Shown in pieces: positions 47,689 through 58,578 of a stretch of DNA of 64,000 nt; within the stretch, counting starts at the first letter, position 1, and every line of letters begins with the position of its first letter. This DNA is from Cladobotryum mycophilum. Taxonomy: Eukaryota; Ascomycota; Sordariomycetes; Hypocreales; Hypocreaceae. Under the pieces are notes generated by a model. That model was given only the letters and a program-made list of their open reading frames with translations. It was not told where the DNA came from and did no database searches. The stretch spans positions 1,922,001 to 1,986,000 of the forward strand of contig JAVFKD010000016.1 of assembly GCA_036429605.1 (NCBI GenBank), read 5' to 3'. The position numbers and the translations under genes are program-made.

Positions 47689-48237
47689 ATCTGTGATCCA
47701 TATCTATACATGTGTATCTAACATTTCCCCTGCAGCCTGTACAAGGATACCGCCGACGAAGAAACCAAGAAGCTGCTCAAACAGGAATACCAAAGAAAGT
47801 CCAGGGACAACGCCCGCACCCCTATGCAATGGGACGCCGGCCCCCAAGCTGGCTTCACCACCAGCGATGCCCCGTGGATGCGCGTCAACGACAACTACAA
47901 GGAGATCAACGCCGCCTCCCAGACGGGCGAGCCGCACTCCGTCTACCACACCTACCGCCAGGTGCTGGGGAAGCGCAAGGAGCACAAGGAGATCTTCGTC
48001 TACGGGGACTTTGAGCTGGTTGACGAGCAAAACGACAAGATATTCGCGTACAAGAGGACGGCGGAGGGTGGGGCGTCTGCCTTGGTGGTGTGCAACTTCT
48101 CCGTCGAGGAGGTGGACTGGGCGTTTGAGGGCAAGCCGAGCGAGGTACTGTTCAGTCCGACGGGCAAGGCGTTGAGTGATGTGAACGGTGGCCACATCCA
48201 GCTTGGCCCTTGCGAGGCGATAGCCCTGCTTCTTTGA
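46102..48237 (+). CDS. GH13 alpha-glucosidase (maltase/oligo-1,6-glucosidase type), frame shifted at a C run
   Basis: Five exons: 46102-46305, 46399-46666, 46787-47189, 47255-47592 and 47736-48237. Exon 4 lacks one base in the C run 47290-47294. With one more C the total is 572 codons (571 aa) and the frame passes from G-K-F-S-P into H-K-W-E-L-S; without it translation stops at a TGA at 47318. GH13 motifs are D-L-V-V-N-H-T-S-D (region I), G-F-R-L-D-V-I-N-F (nucleophile Asp211), V-G-E-M-P (acid/base Glu263) and E-N-H-D-Q-P-R (Asp339, corrected numbering). The enzyme cleaves maltose and short alpha-glucosides. No signal peptide is visible, so it is probably intracellular. No maltose permease or regulator lies nearby. 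The first donor (GTTGGT) is weak. Intron 4 carries a compound microsatellite. Confidence 0.88.
47632..47688. repeat. (CATA)n(TA)n(TG)n compound microsatellite inside a maltase intron
   Basis: Three adjoining simple repeats fill much of intron 4. Length changes here would alter intron size but not the protein. Confidence 0.9.
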
Positions 48238-49006
48238 GTTACACTGTCTTCCAATATGGGATAGATTAGCTAGCTTCTACAACCGATCAGACAGAAAGAT
48301 ATGCTAGAATGATGAAGAAATGAATAGCTCATGATGTGTAGCCTGGCCGTAAGGAGTGACCGTACATGCATACATACATCCGATCCCAGCTGCGTGACGT
48401 GATGGTTCGTTTCAAAAGATTTGTTTCCATACTTTCCATCTCTATCCTCCGCCCTTCTGGGGGAACAACTAACCAAGACATGCCACTAGAGAAATAGATG
48501 AGTGTAAGAGAAGGGAAAAAAAGGCAAAAAGTTCGTCTAGTGACCATCAAGCGTGAGTCGGGCTCGCTCTCATCCAAGATCAAGACGAAACCGGGCTTAT
48601 CATCGGCCAAGATAGCAAAAGAAGCCAGATAGATGGGGATGTAAGATGACATGGGAAAACCATGTGCTTTATTGTCTAACGTTGTAACAAGTGCTTTCGC
48701 ATCGGATACATTTCATTGTTTCCCCTGTTACTATTATCATCCACACCCAAGTAGACCATAATGACAAGTACGACAGAATGTAACATGCCCGCAGAGATGC
48801 AGTCACAAAATCATAATTCTCATATACCACTCCCATTAACCAATTTCATCGCCAGTCTATCCACATGCCGCTCGTGAACAGGGAAAGATGCAGAAAATCC
48901 CAAAATGCATAGTACCCCCTTCGCATGAAAAGCAACGCACCGCTATTCATGCCCATGCTCTAATACAGTGAACCCCATCCCAGGTGAAAGAAACTCCTAT
49001 ACACGT
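48238..49006. other. Convergent 3' flank between the maltase and RTC4 genes
   Basis: No supported gene; the sequence is AT-rich without repeats of note. Confidence 0.6.
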
Positions 49007-50711
49007 TCAAATGTCCTCGTGAACCAACTCGCCCAGCGCCTTGCTCTCCTCCATGATACCCCTCGCCGAATCGAGGGAAACGTGCATGTCCTCCTTGATA
49101 AGCTGAACTGCCAACTCCGCCACCAAGACGGACTGAATAAACGCCGCGGATCCTCGTCCGGAAATCACCTTGTCGTTGACGGCATTTTCCTTCAGCATGT
49201 CTCCAAATTCCCCGACAAGGTAGTCGCACATGAGATTAAAACCCCGCGGGCCATAGTAGCCGGGGTTGAGATTCTCTTCCTTCTTCATCAATCTCGCCTG
49301 GCCCGTCTCAATCTTGGTAGCCATAATCGTCCTGTAGTGGGACGTGTTGCCGTTGATGATTCCCAGCAAAAAGCCCCTATGCTTCGAGAACCGGTCCTCA
49401 AGCTCATCCCATTCAATTTCTGGATATTTCTTCTCTTTCCATGTCTCCAGGGCAGTCTTTTTCTTGTGAGACTGGCAGAATCTGGTTTGCATCCTCACGT
49501 TCAATCTCTTGCCCTTGGCAAATTCCCGGAGCAGTCTTTTCTCCACAGTAGCATTGCACCACGGACATGACGCTACGTTTGACTCTTCTTCAAACAGCTC
49601 ATGTATTGAAGGAATGCTAAAATCCGAAGGGACGTCGGATAATTCGCTTTCATCGCCGCTTTCAACACTAGACCCCTTGTCCTTGGGGACGGGAAACTGA
49701 GAAAACGAAAGGGGTAGCACAAATTTCTTTGCAGGCTCTGGCGATGGTGATCTGGGAGGTGCTGGCTTGGGCTTTGGGGCCTTCTTGGTAGCTTTGCCCT
49801 TCTTTGTCTGAACAAGTACATTGGGTTTGCCCTTGGTACTCCGCTGCACTGGCTCTGGTTTCTTGAGAACGCGTTTCTTCCCTAGGATTGACTCTTCGTC
49901 ATCATCCTCCAGATCAGGGTCGGCAAGATGTTTAGTTTTGAGTTTTTTGGCTTCTTTGATCGGTGATGAACCTATGCCGACTCCTGGAACGACCAACTTG
50001 GAAGTCTTTCTGGGACTGCTATGAGCTGGGGGCTGTTTGAACTTGGCCTTGGTGTCAGGTTCATCATCATCCTCATCACTATCCAGATCTGAGCAAAGGT
50101 TAGCCGTGGAGTCATAAAGGCAAGCATGAATGTAACAAACCTTGCGCCTTCTTCCCTAGTTGATACTTGACTTTGAAATTTCCCCTCTTTACAAAGCCAT
50201 GCTCATCTTTCAGGTGGTCTACTGTACTTGGCGGTGATTTGGATAAGGCTTGGTCATCGGCACCGTCGGATACCCTGCGCCTCTTGTTGGCTCTGACCGG
50301 TGATTCATTTCGCATCTTCTTTCCCTGGGCTGCCGAGCTGGACCTTTCTGGCTGCACTCTGGTTTGGCGACTCGGGTGTCCATTTGTTTTATTTGACGAT
50401 TTGAAGGCAGTAGGTCTGATACTGCCACGTGCAGGTCTTTCATCCTCGGAGCTGTCTACTCCCAAGTCCGGCGATTGCTTGCCAGACCTCTGGCTAGTCT
50501 CGCCCTCAGAGCTTTCATTCTCCTCGTCGGTGGACATGGGAGGTGCATCATCTGCCACGGGCTCCCTTAGCTTGGGTGTCATCTTTGTTGTTGCAGCCCT
50601 TGGTTGCGGTGGCGACCCTTTAGTTGGCGTTTTCCCTGGGATGCTTTTCAGAAGCGACGTGGTCACTTGGTTCCTGCTTAGACCGACTCTTCGTTGATAG
50701 GGTGAATTCAT
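49007..50711 (-). CDS. RTC4: RTC4-like protein (restriction of telomere capping 4)
   Basis: Two exons on the minus strand, 50711-50141 and 50088-49007, give 550 aa. The intron has a GTTTGT donor, a GCTAACC branch site and a CTCAG acceptor. About 370 residues at the N-terminus are disordered, rich in S, P, K and D/E, with several basic clusters (for example N-K-R-R-R) that could direct nuclear import. The C-terminal part (about 370-545) is the RTC4-like domain: C-P-W-C at its start, R-F-C-Q-S-H-K-K-K, then E-x-L-N-P-G-Y-Y-G-P-R-G and D-Y-L-V-G-E-F. In yeast the gene was named from a telomere-capping genetic screen; the molecular function is not established. Typical for the fungal family in length and layout. 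Confidence 0.88.
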
Positions 50712-51767
50712 GTTGAATTTCTCCGAGATTTTAAAAGTTCAGAACAGTTGATTTCTCGGAGAGCGGTAGTGCAACATAGGTTTGCGAGGGCGAGTAGTGT
50801 TTTAGTTGAGGCAACCTTGGGCTCATGCTGCACTTTGCCGTGCGTCTTGACTGAAGCAATTTCTCTGCCAGTTCCCGAGCTTGGCGGTGAATGCGCACCT
50901 TTTCCCGACGTCTTATAAGCTCCGAGACGACTTTTTAAGATTGAATGGAGCTGCTTGCAAGGCTCTGGGTTGATGCTGAGCCTCACAGCCTTTGGTACGG
51001 CGCGTCTGATATGGCGCGTTGTACCCCAAGCGGATGTTGAGCATATGCCACCCTTCGGTGTGGCGCTGAATCATAAGGCTCAAAACGGAAAATCGTTAAA
51101 ACTCGAAAAATCGAGTTTACGGGTCGGTAGATGGTGGGGTCCATGTTAGAACGGTACCCAACACCGCTGTACCTGTGGAGGGGTTCATCTCACTCACCGT
51201 GCTGTGAAATGATGCCCCCGAGTTACAGTAGACTCTGCCCTGTATTAATCACTGTAAATAACCGCCTGCACCACATGTACGTAGGCTGGAGCAATCACTG
51301 GCTCCCTCATCCTGCGAACCTCAAATGGATCCATGCCTATTGGATCCAGATCATGCATCTTCAGGCATAATTTGACAAGGGCTTGCAAATTTACTTCCCG
51401 TGAGAGCATCTTTTCAATTCACATCATTGTAATTTTTTAATCGGCACATCCCCAAATCATCAGTTCCCACTGAGACTTCCATAACGATGAAAAGGGTTAG
51501 GGTTGCACAAAGCAGAGCTGGACCCCTCCATATGGCGATAAGATCTCGTCCATTGATGCCAGTGACATTCAGTGGAGCTAGCCCCTAGCTGGCTGGGAGA
51601 ACAAAGAATTGGAGAACCAGCGAAGCATTCCTGGCGCGTCAAAGACCAAGTTACTGCCCTTCGTCTTCCTTCACCAAACGCAGACTGGAGTTGTCACGAA
51701 GACTGAGAAGTCGCCCTTGTGAGGATCCTTCTACACTTCTGATTGATTCCGGTTTGTCTCATCAATT
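50712..51767. other. Divergent intergenic region between RTC4 and dynactin p50
   Basis: No supported gene. It should contain both promoters. An imperfect inverted repeat with CTTTGGTAC and GTACCCCAAG arms spans about 50989-51029, and a perfect 8-bp hairpin with an AAAA loop lies at 51099-51118. Confidence 0.6.
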
Positions 51768-53148
51768 ATGGCGCTCAACCGCAAATACGCGGCTTTGCCT
51801 GACCTGGTAAAAAAACCGCTGCCTCTCGCACAGCAAGCTCTCTCGCTAACACTTGCTGAAAGGATACCACTGCTCCAGACATTTACGAGACTCCAGAACT
51901 CACCGATGATAATTCTACTGTTCCGGTAGGGAAAACAAAATGCGCCAGGCCTCCCCTGCCTCTCCGTTCGGCTTAGTAACATGTACCGTATTGTAGACCA
52001 GGACTTTCTCAGACGACGAACTCTACGAAATAGATGATGAGAGTCAGGGCATCTCACGATCACGGCTGCGCATTGGCGAAGCCCGCTCGCGCTTTGCCGA
52101 TACCAGCGATGCGGAATTTTCAGATCGAGTTGATGGAAAGCGCAGGTCATACAGAGCGTCCGGTCGGCGCCAGCGGGTGTTGCAGGTCGGTCCCCAAGAA
52201 CTGGGGGACATATCCGAGGACGATGACGAGGAAAGCTTGGAAAGGAGAATCGCCCGCTTGAAAAGGGAGGTTGAGGAGGTCAAGGAGGAATATGCCAGGC
52301 GAAAGGGGGCTCCGGCCGAGGGAACTGACGCAGCGGCGGGCGAGGGGAGGCTGGAATCCTTGGGCCAAACCCTAGACGATTTATCCAAGCCTGTTGGTGT
52401 CAAGATCGTTCAAAGGTCATCATCGCCAACTCCGACCGCGGAAGCCAAGTCCGTAGAGACGTCAACAGAGCAAGGACCTAGCTACACAATTACATACGCA
52501 CCCACATACGAACAAACCCATGCCCTGGCCAAGGCAGCAGACTTTGACCGCAGGCTCTTGACGCTCGAACGAAGCTTGGGAATCAGCGCCTCGTCTGTCC
52601 CGGAGGCCGGAGCGAGTGGGCTGCCCAGAGCCATACTGCCCACCCTCGACTCCCTGGAGAAGCAAATCTCGACTCTCTCTCAGGCCTCGACTGCCAACCT
52701 GGACTCCATCAGCCGCAGAGTACGGGCTCTGGCCTCTGACCAGGAAAAGCTGAACGAATCTCGTGAAAAGGCCAAGGCCCTCCGAGAAGAGCTCGGCAAG
52801 CACGTTGGCCCACCCGCTACGCCGGATGATTCCGAGCAAGAGGCCAAAATCAATGCCCTCTACGCAATCCTCCCCACCATCGAAAACCTCACCCCCATGC
52901 TGCCCCCACTGCTCGACAGACTCCGATCCCTCAGGGCCATCCACGCCGAGGCCGCGACCGCGAGCCAAACTCTCGATCACGTGGGGCTGCAGCAGGAGGA
53001 GATGACGGCGGAGCTCAAGATGTGGAGGGAGGGGCTCGAGAAGCTCGAGGGCACCATCAAAACGGGAGACGAGACCATGAAGGGCAATGTGAGTGTCATG
53101 GAGAGCTGGGTGAAGGACCTCGAGCAACGGATGGAAAAGTTTCTGTAG
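51768..53148 (+). CDS. Dynactin subunit 2 (p50/dynamitin)
   Basis: Three exons, 51768-51806, 51863-51925 and 51997-53148, give 417 aa; all joins are phase 0. The first two exons give the conserved dynamitin N-terminus, M-A-L-N-R-K-Y-A-A-L-P-D-L followed by D-T-A-P-D-I-Y-E-T-P-E-L. The remainder is mostly helical with predicted coiled coils near residues 145-165, 290-320 and 385-417, with a T-Y-A-P-T-Y-E-Q-T segment before the middle part. p50 is part of the dynactin shoulder and links dynein to cargo and to nuclear movement in hyphae. The equivalent yeast gene is JNM1. No defect is seen. Confidence 0.9.
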
Positions 53149-53762
53149 CCCTCCTGCTTCTACTCCTCCTCCCGTGGTTACAGCGTTTGGAATGATACCC
53201 AATTGACATCTACGAGTACAGTATCCTATTACATTGATAGAGAAGACATATCTTATATAGGCCAAAAAAAAACCCGTATGATTTCATCAATATCAAAAAG
53301 TCAGAGGCTGAGATCATTCAATCAATCGTGTTTGATGTTTGATTAGTGTTGATCCACCCAATCACGTGGCGATAGAACCAGCTATATAAGCTTCACCCCA
53401 CATCTCCTCCCCCACCTTGAGAGCTCCAGCTATCAACATCCATCATTTTCACTCCCTCCGCAACTTGCTGTTTTTTTGCACATGGTAAGTAACCAAATTT
53501 TCTCCTTCAACTCTTCATCCAAAAAATTTATATGATGTTCCAAATTAGCATGTATTACCTGATTGCTCATTGATGTAATCTTTTATCACCAAGATCTCTG
53601 ATACTACCAACTTCTTTCACACTTTCCCCACCTGCAGTCAAAACTATGGCGAATAGATGAAGCTAACAGCTCTTTTAAGCAATTAGATACTAGGGGGAGA
53701 TTGACAATCCTCAAGTTAGACATTTCATTTCCCCTCCTCTCTCACTCCTCTCTCACCCAACC
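53149..53762. other. Promoter and leader of the MoaD-type gene
   Basis: A CTATATAAG TATA-like element lies at about 53381-53389. It is followed by a CT-rich stretch and a probable leader intron (GTAAGT at 53485, acceptor CTGCAG ending at 53637). An ATG at 53482 abuts the donor. Confidence 0.5.
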
Positions 53763-53877
53763 ATGGCATCCGCCCTCAAGCCTCCCCTGCCCAGACACTT
53801 CAACATCCTCTACTTCGCCACCGCCAGCTCCTTCACGGGCAAGGAGCACGAAGCCCTTCCCGCGCCCCTGCCCCTGA
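53482..53877 (+). promoter_or_regulatory. Possible spliced upstream ORF overlapping the MoaD start
   Basis: If the leader intron 53485-53637 is removed, the ATG at 53482-53484 joins an open frame of 80 codons. It ends at a TGA at 53875, past the MoaD ATG at 53763 and in a different frame. Its Kozak context is poor (C at -3), whereas the MoaD ATG has A at -3 and G at +4, so ribosomes could leak past. The peptide has no recognisable feature, and I infer at most a regulatory role. Confidence 0.35.
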
Positions 53878-54056
53878 GCGGGCTCTTCGCCGAGCTGGAG
53901 TCTAGGTATCCCGGCATACGGGACGGGATCCTTGGCTCGTGCTTGGTGACGGTGAATCTCGATTATGTGGATGCCGGCGATGGCGAGGGTGCCGCCGAGG
54001 TGGTGATAGAGGAAGGCGATGAGGTTGCCATAATTCCACCGGTTAGTTCTGGGTGA
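53763..54056 (+). CDS. Molybdopterin synthase sulfur-carrier subunit (MoaD/MOCS2A/CnxG type)
   Basis: A single exon gives 97 aa in a ubiquitin-like fold. F-N-I-L-Y-F-A-T-A-S starts the first strand, L-F-A-E-L-E-S-R-Y-P-G marks the helix, and D-E-V-A-I-I-P-P-V is the family C-terminal signature. The final residues here are S-S-G rather than the G-G of the bacterial and animal proteins. MoaD carries a thiocarboxylate on its terminal glycine and gives sulfur to precursor Z together with MoaE to make molybdopterin, needed for nitrate reductase. The large subunit is not in this window. The codons are mostly C/G-ending. A GGGTGAGA at the stop could in principle act as a splice donor, but I see no supporting downstream exon. 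Confidence 0.88.
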   Translation: MASALKPPLPRHFNILYFATASSFTGKEHEALPAPLPLSGLFAELESRYPGIRDGILGSCLVTVNLDYVDAGDGEGAAEVVIEEGDEVAIIPPVSSG

Positions 54057-54160
54057 GAAAGCAATGCCTTGTGCATATTAATATCGTGAATTATTGTAAA
54101 GGGAAGACGTGTGTTGCCCAACCCGTAATTTCGTAGAAGACGGTAGCCCTCGTGGATGAA

Positions 54161-54786
54161 TCACGAGCTCCCACTGGGTATCTGACGACCTGATTCCAGC
54201 CCAGGCAGCAGCGCTTCTCGCTCACCACCACCTTCACCATCATTTTCCCTGGCCGAACCTCCCCTCCATCTCGAAGCCCAGCCCTCACCCTCATACCGCC
54301 CATCCTTCACCACGCTCCTCCAACGCACAACACCAAAAACAACAAGCCCAACAAGCCCAACAACCGCCAGCGTAGAAAGTATAGTAACCACAGACGTCAA
54401 GCTCGTAATCGTCGAAACATTACACCCCAGCGGCCTGGTCCTAATCTCCCACCTCTCCGCCCAGTGGGGACATATACCCTCATCATACGCCGGCGCCAGC
54501 AGCGGGATCTTGTACTTGTTCGGCACACAGGACCATGTCTAGCAAGATAACATCAATGACAGGGGCTCATCATAAGGGGGATAGAGGGTTTGTGTTAGAA
54601 TATCAGACACAAAAAAGAAAGAAAGAAACGTACAAACGGACACCAACTGCACTGCTCGCTGCTCAAACATCCCCCACACGTCTGCTGAGCCCAGCACCGC
54701 CTGAAATGCTCGTCGACACTTTCAGCAACGGAAAAGCTGCCGCGAAAAGCTTCAATGGAAGAAAAATCAAGATCTTTTACATCCAT
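54161..54786 (-). CDS. PSI-domain single-pass membrane protein
   Basis: Two exons on the minus strand, 54786-54634 and 54538-54161, give 176 aa. Exon 1 holds C-W-A-Q-Q-T-C-G-G-C and C-S-W-C-P-F, which with T-W-S-C-V-P of exon 2 forms a cysteine-rich PSI-type module (residues 31 to about 56). Two further cysteines follow (I-C-P-H-W-A-E-R-W and P-L-G-C). Then comes one hydrophobic membrane segment (about residues 92-120) and a cytoplasmic tail rich in R, G and E. No cleavable signal peptide is visible with this start; an upstream in-frame ATG at 54825 would add 13 residues. The function is unknown; PSI modules usually sit on the lumenal or outer side. It converges with the MoaD gene, about 100 bases apart. 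Confidence 0.78.
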
Positions 54787-55229
54787 CGTAGAGGCTTGAA
54801 TGGATCGATGACGAGTGATTGACAAAGTTTACATTTTTGACGACTGAAATAGAAGCAAGTCGCCTGTCCTCGTTCGCGGCCCATGATGGGGCATGCGGGG
54901 ACGGAACGGGATATGGTGTGCGACCGTTACGGCCAAGACTCAGCCACGCTGGAGCTCTCCCACCCTTCTGGCTATGAAGATATGGTATAAATATCAATTA
55001 TTAATCTCTAATTCACGCCGATGGATCATGTGTTCAAAGACAGTCACATCAAGGGCCATTATCAATTACCAATCCAAGTGTTCTGCCATCAACCAAAAAA
55101 ATGCATTGGTCTATAGATACTTGATCGACAGCACCGTCTAATAAAACTATACAAACAAACAGCCTAATATATACATGTGATTGTGAGGGTATCAAATAAT
55201 AGGTAGCTAACGGAGCTTAGCCGGTATAA
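54787..55229. other. Intergenic region between the PSI gene and the unrecognised gene
   Basis: AT-rich; no gene is supported. It should contain the PSI promoter (read leftward) and the 3' flank of the next minus-strand gene. Confidence 0.55.
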
Positions 55230-57521
55230 TCAGGTAGCCATAGCAGACTTTCCGAGATCTCGGGACCTCCGGACCTGCTGCTTCAGCTTCCTCAAATTTG
55301 ACTTTCTCCTTTTAGCCCCTTGCCTAGTCTCATCCTCTGCGTCACCATCACGAAGCGACTCCAGCATCATGAGATCTGCTAGGAATCGTCTTATACGAAG
55401 TCCAGTCCTATTGCGAACAAAAGCATCCACCTCTTCGTCACAAGCTGCTGATGCTGCAATATGCAAACCCCTCAAAATATCTCTGTCAGGGATGCCCCCA
55501 TCATCCTCATCCTTGTCATCATCCGTTGATTTCATGCTTCCTCGAATCGATGACGATCTCCCGGGTATGTTGGGCGGAGCAATGGCTCGCGTGTATTGTC
55601 CTCTGCTGCTTCGGCAACATACGGTATTATGCTCGGGATCGAAGCCTGGCCGAGGATTTGCAACTATTGGCTCCGGCTCAGGGGCAATTCTGCTCTGATT
55701 TGGGCTTCTGCCGTTGAAGAATGCTGCGTCGGGATTGTCATTTTTTGGTAACTCTTTAGCGATTTCTTGTGACGGTAAGCTTTTATATGGTCTTTGGTGT
55801 GGACTAGGTTCCCCTTCCACCTTTACTGGGCCTTTCATCGGAGATTGAACCGTATTGGAGCGGGCAAGTCGCATTGGTGGACTATCACTGCCCAGGTTGC
55901 TTGGCTCTCCATCGTAGTCGGCTGCTTGAAATTTGTGATCTTGAGGCAAGGTCATTGAGGCTCTCCGTAAACCGGTCGCTCTTGTTTGCGCCCTGGGTCT
56001 AGGCCTAGGCTTCTTTCTTGCTACTCGAACCACCTCGGATTTAGTTGATCCACTCTGTAGGGTACAGCCGTCTCGTGGGCTATGAGCAAGCGAGTCTTCT
56101 CTTTTCGGAATTCGTCTTCCTCGAGCAGCTCTTTGTGGAAGCGCAAGCGGCGCCGGTTTCGGTGGTAGAGGTGGTGGAGGTGGAAGAGTAGCTTTCTGTG
56201 TTTTGGGGACAGAGATTTTAGGGCCCGGTCGGAAATGTGCCCAGTCACCATCTCCTACCGAGCTTACGTCTCCTGGAAAGCAAGGTAAGCAACGAAGCTT
56301 GGATTTCTTCTTGGTCGACCGTTGCTTCTTTTGCTTTCGGACAGGAGCCTCGTCGATGAGCGCATATCTCCAGTCATCCATATCTTTTGACCTCGCAAAA
56401 GATATGTGGGTAGCCGAGCTCGAGCTTTGATCCTGTTCCTATAGTCCATCGAATCTTGGGACTGGAGCCGCTTTACTGACAGGGGGCGGTCGTGGTCCGC
56501 GTGCCATTTGTGATGCAACTGCTTTGGTGATGTAGGTAGGTAGGTATGGTCTCTGGTCTTCCGATGTTACCGCCAGCCCAGCGGCCTTGAATTCAGAGCG
56601 GAAAGGTAACAGAGGCGATATGGTGCGTAGCGACGTGCTAGGCTTCGATATGGTTGAAACAGACGCAGGAGGCTTTACGGCCTCTCGTTCTACATATGCT
56701 TGAGGTGTCTTGGCAGAACCATCTTCATGTCTTTTCTTACCAGTCGATATAGAATTGTTTATGGACTGGCTTGTTGGGGTAGTGTGAGGCGCTCGTGGGC
56801 TCTTTGATCCCCGATCGCTCTGCGCCGTCACCGCATACAACCGAAGCTGTTGGCAGATGTTTCTCGATATTGCTTCCACGAGAGCAGAATCGACCGAGCT
56901 GTGTTTCGAGGCACTCGCAATATCAGCTGCCCCATCAAGAAACCAGCCGCGTGATAGCCGTGAACCTTTGCTATGGGTAGAAGCCAATTCTCCCTTCGAA
57001 GATTGGCTAGGTCTCAAAATGCGCTGAGGTGTTCTCGGATGAGACGGTGTGTCGAATCCAGACCGCGTTTGGACACCCTTCACGCCGCTTGGAAAACTTT
57101 GAATTGATGGTTTCGAAGTTCCCGCAGGAGGTAACGGGAACGAGTCTAAATCAATGGACTGTTCAGACACGTCATAGGCAGAGTAGATGGATGATGACAT
57201 TCCAGGGGTAAAGCCGCTAGCTATATCTTGCAAAGGAGATCGTTTCCCCAAGCCGTCTACCGGGCGTAGCTGGGATCCGGTGGTATGGATGCCATTAACT
57301 GTGTTGGAAATATCGCCGTGCTTTGGAGAAGGGAAACCAGCGCCAGTGGGTACTTGGAGAGTAGGTTTGTGGGACTTTACAGATCGCCTCGTCAGGATCA
57401 CGACGCGAGATCTCGGACGCAGTCTCCTGAATGGTATGGTGGGAGGTTTGTTAGGGGGTCGGATAGTTCTAGTGTTGGATAAAGACGACGATGCGTCGGG
57501 CATTAATGTCGATGCAGCCAT
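55230..57521 (-). CDS. Unrecognised disordered protein; frame open throughout except one TAG
   Basis: I do not recognise the family. From the ATG at 57521 the minus strand is open for 360 codons to a TAG at 56441-56439. The same frame then stays open, through an ATG at 56381, to a TGA at 55230: 763 codons apart from that one stop. The TAG could be the last three bases of an intron, with the CAG six bases later as an alternative. Donors in phase are GTAACA at 56570 (132-base intron) and GTCAGT (42 bases, probably too short). So one gene of about 720-750 aa is likelier than two genes 57 bases apart, but this is inference. The N-terminus is basic (P-F-R-R-L-R-P-R-S-R-V-V-I-L), the middle S/P-rich with a P-P-P-P-P-L-P-P run. 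The C-terminus is the best-folded part, with G-L-H-I-A-A-S-A-A-C-D-E-E-V and a basic tail suggesting nuclear location. Confidence 0.6.
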
Positions 57522-57824
57522 CGAATAACGAGCGAAAAGTAGCTTCTCTAATGAGGCTATTCAAGAAGATGAGAGTAGAGGAGATGATGCTGTACAGTAG
57601 TGGGCGATATGTAGTTTGGTAGCCTAGGCATGAAGGGAGTTTCTCGTGAAGTGCTGGGATGCGGCACAACGTACGAGGAATCGAGACGGGATAGACTTGC
57701 GTTATGAAATTGACCAAGGTTAGACTGAAGAGCTGTAAGAAAGAAGTAGCTATAGAGTCTACCCTTGGTTGTGGAAGTAGTGGTGACTGGCAAAGCAAGT
57801 CAGGGGGGCGCATGGTCATCCATT
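57522..57824. other. Short intergenic region between two minus-strand genes
   Basis: It probably holds the promoter of the unrecognised gene and the 3' flank of the Sdh6 gene. Nothing else is seen. Confidence 0.55.
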
Positions 57825-58194
57825 CTACCTGATATCTTTGATACCAGGTGATGAGTAAACCTCGAGCTGGCGCCGACCTTTGCGAAGCAGGAACTCGACA
57901 GCGGCAAAATCGCGCTTGTCGATGCTGATATGTTTGACAAATTCGGATCTGCAGTCAATTGAGCTTATTGGTATCTTGATATGTATCATTACTAGGTATT
58001 TATGAGTATTCTCACCTGGCAAACTTCTCGAAATGAGGTCGCGTGCTCTGCATCAATGTCAATCACATGAATCTCGGTTAAGCCAGAGGTCCCAGCTTGG
58101 AGGCAAATTCACGTACCTGCGGCTTCTTCCGACTCTCACGCAGGCACTGGCGATACAAGGCCAGGACCTCCTTCTGCAATCCCGATAGACGCAT
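57825..58194 (-). CDS. SDH6: Succinate dehydrogenase assembly factor 1 (LYR protein)
   Basis: Three small exons on the minus strand, 58194-58117, 58047-58016 and 57948-57825, give only 77 aa, as expected for Sdh6/SDHAF1. The N-terminus carries the LYR motif in L-S-G-L-Q-K-E-V-L-A-L-Y-R. Exons 2 and 3 supply R-P-H-F-E-K-F-A-R, then R-K-G-R-R-Q-L-E-V-Y-S-S-P-G-I. Phases agree at both introns (phase 0, then an AG|A arginine codon). The protein acts in the mitochondrial matrix to help insert iron-sulfur clusters into the Sdh2 subunit of complex II. It is divergent from the FAH-family gene, with 384 bases between the two start codons. No single exon is long enough to be found as an ORF of note, so it is easily missed. 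Confidence 0.9.
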
Positions 58195-58578
58195 GCTGTA
58201 ATTGTCAGTCCTCGACCGGGATAAATGTCCAGTTCGCTGCGAGGTTTTACTGTAATTGCAAGTTGGATGTTGAAAAGCTGGCATGGTAGTGGTGGAAAAT
58301 ATTACGCCAGTTAGCAACCTCCAGGGTAGTGGAGTCGGCCCAAATGCGGAAACCGGGGCCAATATCCAGGTAATATGGATGATGCTGGGCAAGTCCTTGA
58401 TACTCCATACCGTACTTAGTAATAATGATGATGGTTAGAGGAGCTCAACAAAAAGCCTGAATTGCCCATCCGCATTCCCGTTACCGTTTCACTTGTCCCT
58501 TTGTACATAAACCAACACTGAGTCACTCTGTATATCTTGCTGTCTCGTAAAGAACCTGACCTTTAAAAACAACAAAAA
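58195..58578. other. Shared divergent promoter region of the Sdh6 and FAH-family genes
   Basis: 384 bases separate two diverging start codons, so both promoters must lie here. No clear TATA element stands out. Confidence 0.55.

Noticed and set aside
46102..48237. Maltase and ALG12 as true pseudogenes
   Set aside because: Each has one run-length change only, with intact catalytic motifs, splice sites and codon use on both sides; an assembly error is the simpler reading, though unproven.
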